Source: Syntrophobacterales bacterium (GTDB taxonomy: Bacteria > Desulfobacterota > Syntrophia > Syntrophales > UBA2192). Taken from it: a DNA stretch of 37,128 nt. Shown piece after piece: positions 30,539 to 37,128 of the stretch (its first letter is position 1; the number at the start of each line of letters is the position of its first letter). Position numbers and translations under genes: made by a program. Where the stretch lies: the NCBI GenBank assembly GCA_018053845.1, contig JAGPKU010000020.1, positions 1 to 37,128 on the forward strand, written 5' to 3'. The notes below the pieces were generated by a model that was given only the letters and a program-made list of their open reading frames with translations, searched no databases and was not told where the DNA came from.

Positions 30539-32101
30539 TTATATCCTCGCGGCCGCCTCACGGATCCTGTAGATGACGGATTTCGCGATACCCTGCACGG
30601 CGGATGCCGATGTCTGTAGACCCTTTCGGGCTGCATCCACCTGGTAGTAGATGGATGGGAAGAGGGCGTACAGGGAATTGATTTTGTCGCCGATTCCGGA
30701 TGGATCCAGTTCGGCCAGCAATCGGCAATCCCGCGAATCGATCATTTTCGTCGCTGGGATTTTACCGGGCCTGTGCGGCAGCGCGTCGATCTGTGTGTTC
30801 AGCGAATCGAGTTTGCTTTCGAAAAGCCTGTCCTCTTCTCGCATGGCTGTCCGCATCTGACTGGCGGCTTGACGAATTACCGCTTTGTTTCTTGCCTGAC
30901 GCGTCACATAGTCCACATAAGCCTTCTCGTCCAACGCACGCTCGGAGTACGAGAACGTTGGCTGATTCACATGTAATATGCTTTCGCCGGGACCATAGAC
31001 TGCGACGGGAAACGCTTCGCCGTATCCGACGGCTTCATGGACGGCACCGAGCGAGGGCATCGGGAACGATTCGAGGAAAAGATCGCTGGCCTTGTAGTAC
31101 ACGATTGGATTTACGACAATGCCCGTCAGGCGCACGTTGGGGTTCTTTCGCAACCCGTTCGATACGAGAGAGCTATTCTGATCGAGTCCGACGATCAGAA
31201 AATAAGCATCAGGAAGTTTTTCCGTGAGCGTTTCCAGCGTCCGAAAGAAATGATAGCCATCCATCGGTGTGTAATAGCGCTCATACGCAAGTGACATGAT
31301 CACGGTTGCATCCTCCGGCAGTGACAACTCCCGCTTAGCGGCGGCCTTGTCCACCGTGCCGTCGTCTATCGGTTGCATCCCGGCGACTCCTGTCAGCAGT
31401 GCTGTAGACCTTGCAAATCGATGCTTTTTGCTGATGTCACGATAATATTCGACAGTGTTGACAATGATGTCGGACACGGTACTTCCGAGGTTGAAGCTGA
31501 AATGCGCATGATTGAACATCGCAACAGGTGGACCGCCCTCTTTTGCAAAGGCGAGCACCGGGATGCAATCATGGGGGTGCGTATGCAGAATGACTCTGTC
31601 GCAGGCCCGGGATATTCTTCGCAGCATCGCCGCCCGACGGATAAGGCTGCTGAATGCTGGCAACCGCACAAAGGAACTTCCGCTTCCTGTGATCCGATCG
31701 CGCATGACACGAGGTGGATCATGCCATTGATTCGTCAGAACAATCAGGTGCTCGGCACTGGAATTTCTCTCCACCCACTTGGCAAGAACCCTCGAGTGAC
31801 CCCCGATAGCGTGCAGGGTTGTTGCCACGTGCAATGTGCGGCTGGCGCGATGCTTCGCAGCCGGAACAGGAATATTCCCGCCGACCGGATGGTCTTTCAG
31901 TCCCTCACCAACGTCCAGAACCAAATTTTCGAGCGCGCCGTCCGCAAATCGTCCCGGGTGATGGCGCCACGCAAAGTAGGCTACACGCTGTATGCTGTTT
32001 AGAAACAGCGGTAGACCATATCGCCTACAGGCTATCGTGAACTCTATGCCGTTTTCATAGAGGTTGCTGTTCATCTCGAGCTTGGCGATATTTCCTTCCA
32101 T
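30539..32101 (-). CDS. Glycosyltransferase family 4-like protein, long form
   Basis: This protein of about 520 residues resembles GT-B glycosyltransferases. An N-terminal extension of about 90 residues precedes TLHVATTLHAIGGHSRVLAKWV, HTHPHDCIPVLAFAKEGG and MFNHAHFSF. The C-terminal half has VIMSLAYERYYTPMDG, YFLIVGLDQNSS and ESFPMPSLGAVHEAVGYGEAFPVAVY, the donor-binding region. A helical tail of about 130 residues follows, unusual for GT4. I prefer ATG 32101 because AAGGAA is about 6 nt upstream; an ATG at 32128 has no SD. It follows the flippase on the same strand, so a role in the same surface glycan is likely. Donor sugar is unknown. Confidence 0.78.
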   Translation of the reverse strand: MEGNIAKLEMNSNLYENGIEFTIACRRYGLPLFLNSIQRVAYFAWRHHPGRFADGALENLVLDVGEGLKDHPVGGNIPVPAAKHRASRTLHVATTLHAIGGHSRVLAKWVERNSSAEHLIVLTNQWHDPPRVMRDRITGSGSSFVRLPAFSSLIRRAAMLRRISRACDRVILHTHPHDCIPVLAFAKEGGPPVAMFNHAHFSFNLGSTVSDIIVNTVEYYRDISKKHRFARSTALLTGVAGMQPIDDGTVDKAAAKRELSLPEDATVIMSLAYERYYTPMDGYHFFRTLETLTEKLPDAYFLIVGLDQNSSLVSNGLRKNPNVRLTGIVVNPIVYYKASDLFLESFPMPSLGAVHEAVGYGEAFPVAVYGPGESILHVNQPTFSYSERALDEKAYVDYVTRQARNKAVIRQAASQMRTAMREEDRLFESKLDSLNTQIDALPHRPGKIPATKMIDSRDCRLLAELDPSGIGDKINSLYALFPSIYYQVDAARKGLQTSASAVQGIAKSVIYRIREAAARI

Positions 32102-32178
32102 GTCAGGTTCCTTCAGCAAAGCCGTCATGAACGAAACGGCTCAGATGTATCTGATGATTATGGGGTTCCTTTCGACGA

Positions 32179-33645
32179 TTAAACGAAAGTGGTCCCCTTC
32201 AGCCACGCTTTCGTCCGACAGCCCTCCACGGCATTCATAAACGCCTCCAGACGAAACATCCGGCACAGGCAGGCATACACAAGGATTCCAATGATTATCT
32301 GCACGATGAAAGCAGCCAGCGGATTTGGAAACGGAAATAGTCCGGCTAAAAAAACGACGCCGCCCATGACCCCTGCCAGGATCAGATATGCGATCATGTC
32401 CCGCAGTTGCTCCCCGATCGGATACCGGAGAAGAACCCCCGTGTAACAACTGTTCAGGAAATAGCAGATGCCCGAGAATACAATCATTCCATAGATCATC
32501 ACAGCTATGCCGTACTGCCAGGTGACGGCAATGTTGATGACAATCAATACCTTTTTGATGATCTCCAGGCGCAGAAACAGGTCAGACCTCCCCAAGGCTT
32601 GTAGTACATTTAAGTTCATCAAGTGCAGGGGATAAAGAAGCCCCATTACGCAAAGCAGCTGCAGATAGGGTACGCAGGCAACCCATTTTTCAGTTAATAG
32701 TACGAGGACAAGCGGATGAGCGATCACCGCCATGCCGATCATGACGGGGGAATTTACCAGCACGAGGAAAGTAAGAGCCTTTCTCAGGCATATTTTCAAA
32801 CGTACCGGATCATCCTGGATGGCAGAAAATACCGGAAACGTCACCCTCGCGACCATTCCTGATAATGTCCGCGACGGAAGTTCGGCCAGAGCCATGGCAC
32901 AAGTAAAAAAGCCGAGGGGGCCCGCTGAAAACAACCGGCCGATCACGACATAGTAAAGGTTGTCAAATACCTGGTTGAGCAACCCGGATGCCAGGAGACG
33001 CGAACCGAAACCGAACATGTCCCGCAGGGACTGAACGCTGAAGAGAAAAGAAGGGCGCCAGGGATTGAAGAGCCAGAGAAAGACCGTTTGGAAAAAACTG
33101 AGCGACACTTGTTGTGCGACGAGGCTCCATACGCCGTACCCGGCAATGGCCAAGGCGATCCCGAGCAGGCCGGACAGGCCGCCCGAAAGCAGGCTCACTT
33201 TCGCTTGTGTTTTGAAGTCGATTTGCTTCGCCAGGATGGTTCCTTGGATCAGGCCAAAGGAATTAAGTGCAATGATCAGGGACATTGCCCGGGCAATGGG
33301 CGTCAGGGTCGGCTGGCCATAGAAGGTGGCAATGAAGGGAGCTGACATATATAAAATCCCCGATGCCGCCAGGCCAACCGCGATGTTAAAGTAGAAGATG
33401 GAGCAGAGATCGGCCTGCGTTGCTTCCCGTTTCTGAATCAGCGCCGCCCCGAAGCCGCTTTCGATAAAAGCATTGGCTACGGCAATGAATACAGACAGCA
33501 TGGCAATCAGACCGAACTGTTCCGGAAACAGTAACCTCGCCAGGAGAATCCCGATAACGAACTTCACAAGCTGGAGCCCGATCGCTTCGGTGAAACTCCA
33601 GGAAAGGGCATGCAGCGTGATGGATTTCAGAGATTCGTTGCTCAT
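32179..33645 (-). CDS. Polysaccharide flippase (Wzx/WzxC-like, MOP superfamily)
   Basis: This 488-residue inner-membrane protein has about 12-14 hydrophobic helices. The N-terminus (LVKFVIGILLARLLFPEQFGLIAML) and the IESGFGAALIQKREATQADLCSIFYFN segment are characteristic of WzxC-type exporters. It moves undecaprenyl-linked oligosaccharide repeat units across the inner membrane for O-antigen or exopolysaccharide assembly. It sits between an acyltransferase and a GT on the same strand, as expected in a Wzx/Wzy cluster. No Wzy polymerase is seen within the window. Codon use is more AT-rich than in the left part of the window. Confidence 0.9.
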   Translation of the reverse strand: MSNESLKSITLHALSWSFTEAIGLQLVKFVIGILLARLLFPEQFGLIAMLSVFIAVANAFIESGFGAALIQKREATQADLCSIFYFNIAVGLAASGILYMSAPFIATFYGQPTLTPIARAMSLIIALNSFGLIQGTILAKQIDFKTQAKVSLLSGGLSGLLGIALAIAGYGVWSLVAQQVSLSFFQTVFLWLFNPWRPSFLFSVQSLRDMFGFGSRLLASGLLNQVFDNLYYVVIGRLFSAGPLGFFTCAMALAELPSRTLSGMVARVTFPVFSAIQDDPVRLKICLRKALTFLVLVNSPVMIGMAVIAHPLVLVLLTEKWVACVPYLQLLCVMGLLYPLHLMNLNVLQALGRSDLFLRLEIIKKVLIVINIAVTWQYGIAVMIYGMIVFSGICYFLNSCYTGVLLRYPIGEQLRDMIAYLILAGVMGGVVFLAGLFPFPNPLAAFIVQIIIGILVYACLCRMFRLEAFMNAVEGCRTKAWLKGTTFV

Positions 33646-33775
33646 ACAATGCGATTACCCGGCAGGGCCGGCTTGGAGCGATTTGATCTGCAACGGGGCA
33701 TCGGCGTCCACAAAGGATGGCGCAGAATCGGGCTCGGCTGAACCTGTCATTCGTGGCGTCCGGCCGTTGCTTCTG

Positions 33776-34291
33776 CTACCCGAGAAAATGCTCATAGTTT
33801 TTTAATACGCCCGTTTTGTTACGTTCCCCGATACGCTTGTTATTTATGTAAATTCCCCACGGAGCGAGGTCTCTGCTCACGACAGAACAGGCGCCAACCA
33901 CGGCGCCTTCGCCTATGGTTACCCCGGGCAGAACGACACTGTTCGCCCCGATAATACAAAATTTGCCGATATGAATCGGTGCCATGCGTACATTCCTGTA
34001 TTGCAGAGCGATGGTGGGATTGCCGAACCCCCAATCTTTAAAATCTTCTGTGCCGGTTAAAATTCTGCAGCCTTGAGATAGTCCCGAAAAATCCTCCATT
34101 GTTGTCTCCTCTCCTCCAGTTATGGAGCTGAAACAGGCAATGTGGACATAGTTGCCGATTTTTATTTTCTTCTTTGCGTAAATCAGAACAAAATCGTCGA
34201 GGATGACCCCCGTGCCGAATTCCATGTTTTCGACGCCGATTAATTTCGTGAATTCGAACGTCTTGACATTCGAATGATCGGGTCTGCTCAT
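33776..34291 (-). CDS. Hexapeptide-repeat (LbH) O/N-acyltransferase
   Basis: This protein of about 171 residues consists mainly of left-handed beta-helix repeats: VILDDFVLIYAKKKIKIGNYVHIACFSSI and IHIGKFCIIGANSVVLPGVTIGEGAVVGACSVVSRDL. It belongs to the acetyltransferase group that modifies sugars or sugar nucleotides using acetyl-CoA (WbbJ, galactoside acetyltransferase). The start at 34291 lies 7 nt from AGGAG; a further upstream ATG (34315) lacks an SD. Next to a DegT aminotransferase, it could acetylate an amino sugar, but O-acetylation is equally possible. Confidence 0.88.
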   Translation of the reverse strand: MSRPDHSNVKTFEFTKLIGVENMEFGTGVILDDFVLIYAKKKIKIGNYVHIACFSSITGGEETTMEDFSGLSQGCRILTGTEDFKDWGFGNPTIALQYRNVRMAPIHIGKFCIIGANSVVLPGVTIGEGAVVGACSVVSRDLAPWGIYINNKRIGERNKTGVLKNYEHFLG

Positions 34292-34365
34292 CGCAAATCT
34301 CCTTCTATCGTTCATCCTCCAAGTCGAAGGATCGTGGACGCCCCGGCCCCGCCACGAGGATTTGT

Positions 34366-35496
34366 TTATTGTCTGTTGCGAAGGGAATCGATCATATCGC
34401 AGATACGCTCGACATCCGATAACTCCAGGCTGTCATAGATTGGAAGTGTCAATATGCGGTCCGCCGACCGGCGTGCAACCGTAAGGGAATCGCGCACCGA
34501 GAGGCCGCGATAACAGGCGTAATCGCAGATAAGAGGGTAGAAATAACGTCGGGTGTGCACATTCCACTGCTTGAGCCCATCATAGACCGCATCGCGGCTC
34601 ATTCCGAAGGCCTTCTCATCCACCTCGATCGGCATGTGACCGTAATTGTACTTGATGTCGGGTGAAAGTGGCGGTACGAGGCGTATGCCGGAAACATCCT
34701 GGAGCCGTTGCCTGTAGAGGGCCGTTATGCGGGAGCGCTTCAGAATCAGATCGTCCAGATAGGAGAGAACTTGGCTTCCCATCAGGGCCTGCATCTCATT
34801 CATTTTTGCGTTCGTTCCAGGCATGACCACTTCCACTTCGTTTTGAAAGCCGAAGTTTTTCAGATAATCGAAAACGCCCTTCAGCCCCGATTCCTTAAAG
34901 ATCAGCATGCCCCCCTCTATGGAGTGAAACAGCTTGGTGGCATGGAAGCTGAACATGCTCAAGTCGCCGAAGTGACCGATAGGTGTCCCGCCTATTTTTA
35001 CCCCGAAGGCATGGGCGGCATCATAAATGAGCTTCAGATTGTGCCGCCTGGCGATATCGGCCAGCGCGTTGAGCTTGCAGGGATGGCCGTAGACATGAAC
35101 AGCGAGAATAGCTGTTGTCCAGGGGGTGATGGCGGCTTCCACCTTATCAGGGTCAAGGGTGTAATAATCGGGCTCAATATCGACAAAAACGGGGCGGATC
35201 TTGTTCCAGAACAGAGCGTGTGTCGTTGCCACGAATGTATACGGGGTCGTAATGACTTCCCCGGAAATGCCCATTCCCTGCAATGCTATCTGAAGCGCTA
35301 AGGTGCCATTGTTGAAAAGACACAGATTGTCAGTCTCGAAATAGTTGCAGAGCTCTCTGGCAAAGCGGCGGATGATCGGTCCGTCGTTGGTCAGCCACCG
35401 GCTCTCCCAGATCTGGTTCAGTCCCTGGCAAAACTCCTCCAGCGGTGGCAAAAAGGGCCTGGTCACATAAATCGGTTTCTCAAAAGGCTTCATCAT
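34366..35496 (-). CDS. DegT/DnrJ/EryC1/StrS sugar aminotransferase
   Basis: This protein of about 376 residues is a PLP enzyme that aminates keto-sugar nucleotides to amino sugars for surface glycans. It has the family start KPIYVTRPFLPPLEEF, ESRWLTNDGP, NGTLALQIAL, YDAAHAFG with the ring-binding Asp (about 159) and FSFHATKLFHSIEGG with the PLP lysine (about 188). A PGTNAKMNEMQA loop follows. I chose ATG 35496, which fits the family; a TTG at 35511 overlaps the stop of a small upstream frame (TGA/TTG) and would add five residues. It lies upstream of an acyltransferase, which suggests an N-acetylated sugar. Confidence 0.9.
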   Translation of the reverse strand: MMKPFEKPIYVTRPFLPPLEEFCQGLNQIWESRWLTNDGPIIRRFARELCNYFETDNLCLFNNGTLALQIALQGMGISGEVITTPYTFVATTHALFWNKIRPVFVDIEPDYYTLDPDKVEAAITPWTTAILAVHVYGHPCKLNALADIARRHNLKLIYDAAHAFGVKIGGTPIGHFGDLSMFSFHATKLFHSIEGGMLIFKESGLKGVFDYLKNFGFQNEVEVVMPGTNAKMNEMQALMGSQVLSYLDDLILKRSRITALYRQRLQDVSGIRLVPPLSPDIKYNYGHMPIEVDEKAFGMSRDAVYDGLKQWNVHTRRYFYPLICDYACYRGLSVRDSLTVARRSADRILTLPIYDSLELSDVERICDMIDSLRNRQ

Positions 35497-35507
35497 AATA
35501 TCGTGTC

Positions 35508-35630
35508 TCAATCATCCCGTTTGTCACATGGCAGGGGATAGTACGAGCCGTAACGTTCATTGAACAGCCCGATGTCTTTTGGGGAGACCATGACCTTGAC
35601 CAGGTGCCCGAGATCCTCGTTTTGTTTCAC
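35508..35630 (-). CDS. Possible small coding frame or gene remnant upstream of DegT
   Basis: A minus-strand frame from GTG 35630 encodes 40 residues with protein-like composition, including KVMVSPKDIGLFNERYGSYY and ending PCDKRDD. Its TGA overlaps a TTG just before the DegT gene. The frame is closed upstream by a stop near 35655. I do not recognise it. It may be a small coupled leader gene, or the C-terminal relic of a lost sugar-pathway gene between WbsX and DegT. No SD is evident. Confidence 0.35.
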   Translation of the reverse strand: MKQNEDLGHLVKVMVSPKDIGLFNERYGSYYPLPCDKRDD

Positions 35631-35672
35631 CCCTAAAGAGCAACAGAGTGCAGCTTCTCATTGACTCGCCCC

Positions 35673-36788
35673 TTATGTCCTGAACCTGTTCAACGTTTCA
35701 TGAGTGATTTCCAGAAATTTCCTGCCGAACTTGACGTCGGGCTCCAGGTGGCAACCTTCTCCCCATTCATTCCATGCATTTATAAAAACGATCCGCTCCT
35801 CGTGGGCATGATCCATTGCGCGGTCGCAGGCCGCGGCGAGCCATTTCCCATACCATTCAGGCCTGTCGTTCTGCACAATCGAACAGATTCGTTTGCGCGG
35901 ACTGTTGTCCCAGTTCGGGGCGACACAGGGGAACTCTTTATATTTGGCAGGGCCGCGCTGGATCCAGTTCTTTACGATGGTTTCGTACTGATAGGTGTTC
36001 GTTTCGCTGAGGATGATCTGCCCGGGAATATGGAGCTTCGATGCCATGACGTTCCATGCGTTTCGGGGGAAATTTTTCAGAATGTTCATCCACACATCGT
36101 TCATCGCCAAACTCATGTCCGGCTGAAAATCAACGATAGCATCAAAACCGGCCTTGATCGCCGTTTCTCCGCTCATGGAAGATTTACCCCAATTTTTTAC
36201 AGAGCACAGATACAAGTCCATCCCATAGACGCTCTTTGCTTCCTGTCGCCACAGTTGAATCATCTTCTTGATGTGGGGGATCTGGATCGCCTTGTAAATT
36301 AATAACAGGGGCCTGTCGTTGATACGGATGTATCGTCTATCTTGAAAGGCCGCAGACAACCATGCCATATGACGAGAAGGATCATAATTCGCATAATCCT
36401 GTTTCATCAGGATTTCATGTTCTTTTCCATCCCATCGCCGGGTCCAGTTCTCATTGGCCCAGCATAAACAAAAAGGGAAATCGGGTTTGCCGGTTAGGAG
36501 CACCTCGTTGAACGGTTTCTCCAACAGCATTTTTTCGTTGAACCAGTAATGATAGTAGCAAAAGCCGTCGATCCCATATTTTTTTGCCATTTCGGCCTGA
36601 GCAATACGCGTTTCCTCCTGACGCAAATCATAATAGCCCAGGTCGGCCGGAATGTGCGGCTGATAGTGCCCGCGAAACCTTGGCCGGGCCGCTGCTACGT
36701 TTACCCATTCGGTAAAACCATGCCCCCACCAGAGATCGTTTTCCGGGATGGGATGGTATTGGGGAAGATAGAAGGCAATCACTTTCAT
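35673..36788 (-). CDS. WbsX-type glycan protein (GH99-like fold)
   Basis: This 371-residue protein matches the WbsX group of O-antigen and capsule clusters. Its hallmark start is VIAFYLPQYHPIPENDLWWG followed by HGFTEWVNV. It continues with GIDGFCYYHYWFNEKMLLEKP, FPFCLCWANENWTRRWDG and a late INAWNEWGEGCHLEPD. The fold is a GH99-like barrel; members are annotated as glycosyltransferases, but a glycoside-hydrolase type reaction has not been excluded. The ATG at 36788 fits the family N-terminus exactly. It lies 35 nt after the truncated GT2 in the same direction. Confidence 0.87.
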   Translation of the reverse strand: MKVIAFYLPQYHPIPENDLWWGHGFTEWVNVAAARPRFRGHYQPHIPADLGYYDLRQEETRIAQAEMAKKYGIDGFCYYHYWFNEKMLLEKPFNEVLLTGKPDFPFCLCWANENWTRRWDGKEHEILMKQDYANYDPSRHMAWLSAAFQDRRYIRINDRPLLLIYKAIQIPHIKKMIQLWRQEAKSVYGMDLYLCSVKNWGKSSMSGETAIKAGFDAIVDFQPDMSLAMNDVWMNILKNFPRNAWNVMASKLHIPGQIILSETNTYQYETIVKNWIQRGPAKYKEFPCVAPNWDNSPRKRICSIVQNDRPEWYGKWLAAACDRAMDHAHEERIVFINAWNEWGEGCHLEPDVKFGRKFLEITHETLNRFRT

Positions 36789-36823
36789 TGGACTATGTAT
36801 CTATCCGCACTGGCGACGAAAAC

Positions 36824-37128
36824 CTATTTCTCCTGCGACTCGGAGGATTCAGTTCGATCAAATCTCAGTTGCGCCACCTGCTCAGAGACCAACCCGACCA
36901 TGAAGACAACGACGGACATGGTAATCAGCATGGCAGACGTGGGACCGTAGCGGCCGTCGAGAAGCAAGATCCTCATCAATCCGTACCCCAGGCCGCTCGC
37001 AAACATCAGGGCGCTCACCGGCAGGAACACCTTCATGGGCGAGAATAGGGTCGCGATCTTCAGGATGATCATGAAGAAGCGCACCCCGTCCCGCAGCAGC
37101 TTGATCTTGCTCCGGCCCACGCGGCGCG
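36824..37128 (-). CDS. C-terminal part of a lipid-linked family 2 glycosyltransferase (runs off the window)
   Basis: Only the last 100 or so residues are present. The text RRVGRSKIKLLRDGVRFFMIILKIATLFSP, then two TM helices (VFLPVSALMFASGLGYGLM and SAMLITMSVVVFMVGLVSEQ) and the C-terminal QVAQLRFDR are characteristic of membrane-anchored GT2 enzymes. These resemble dolichyl/undecaprenyl-phosphate sugar transferases (DPM1/ArnC/GtrB group). The frame stays open to the last base, so the gene begins beyond 37128. A GTG at 37118-37120 is not its real start. It is the first gene visible of the minus-strand polysaccharide cluster. Confidence 0.82.
   Translation of the reverse strand, partial: RRVGRSKIKLLRDGVRFFMIILKIATLFSPMKVFLPVSALMFASGLGYGLMRILLLDGRYGPTSAMLITMSVVVFMVGLVSEQVAQLRFDRTESSESQEK

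Noticed and set aside
1-37128. tRNA, rRNA, CRISPR array, prophage or insertion sequence
   Set aside because: No cloverleaf-like tRNA sequence, regular repeat-spacer array, transposase or phage gene was noticed on either strand.

Overview
The window looks like chromosomal DNA from a high-GC Gram-negative bacterium. Desulfobacterota (old Deltaproteobacteria, perhaps near Syntrophales) is my best guess, from the secretin-type pilus locus, sigma-54 promoters, a tandem of three Hsp20 genes, and small palindromic spacer repeats. No rRNA or other taxonomic marker is present, so this is inference. Most of the window is GC-rich (one hand-counted 60-nt row at 2041 is 77% GC). The right end is visibly less so (a row at 33481 is 50% GC), as is common for exchanged surface-polysaccharide loci.

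Region 1 (1-12.6 kb) is general metabolism. A three-gene ABC importer (binding protein, ATPase, fused double permease) ends in a strong terminator. Two small exported proteins of unknown function follow. Then come a minus-strand azlC-azlD-EamA exporter unit, exonuclease III, a YbaK-like tRNA-editing protein translationally coupled to an unusual 7-TM protein, three tandem small heat-shock proteins, a metallo-beta-lactamase-fold hydrolase and YjbQ.

Region 2 (12.8-24.7 kb) is a compact MSHA-like type IV pilus operon. Its order is PilM-PilN fusion, PilO-like, PilP-like, secretin lipoprotein, MshM/ExeA-like AAA ATPase, MshE/GspE-like ATPase, MshG/GspF-like platform protein, a membrane-anchored sigma-54 activator, and two prepilins. 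This follows the mshI-J-K-L-M-E-G-pilin order. No MshN, retraction ATPase, prepilin peptidase or large minor-pilin set is present in the window.

Region 3 (24.7-37.1 kb) is glycan biosynthesis. A TMTC-like multi-TM/TPR glycosyltransferase candidate lies convergent to the pilins. A plus-strand GT4-epimerase-GT2 operon follows. A minus-strand polysaccharide cluster then runs from a truncated lipid-linked GT2 through WbsX, DegT, acyltransferase, flippase and GT4 to a decayed GT2.

The most interesting signal is regulatory. I find four good -24/-12 (sigma-54) promoters. They lie before the pilus operon, before the first prepilin, before the TMTC-like gene (minus strand) and before the GT4 operon (plus strand, matching the 11 fixed consensus bases). 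The pilus operon itself encodes a sigma-54 activator tethered to the membrane by two helices. The inferred system is a self-contained regulon in which a membrane-bound activator coordinates pilus building, pilin expression and a glycan or pilin-glycosylation module.
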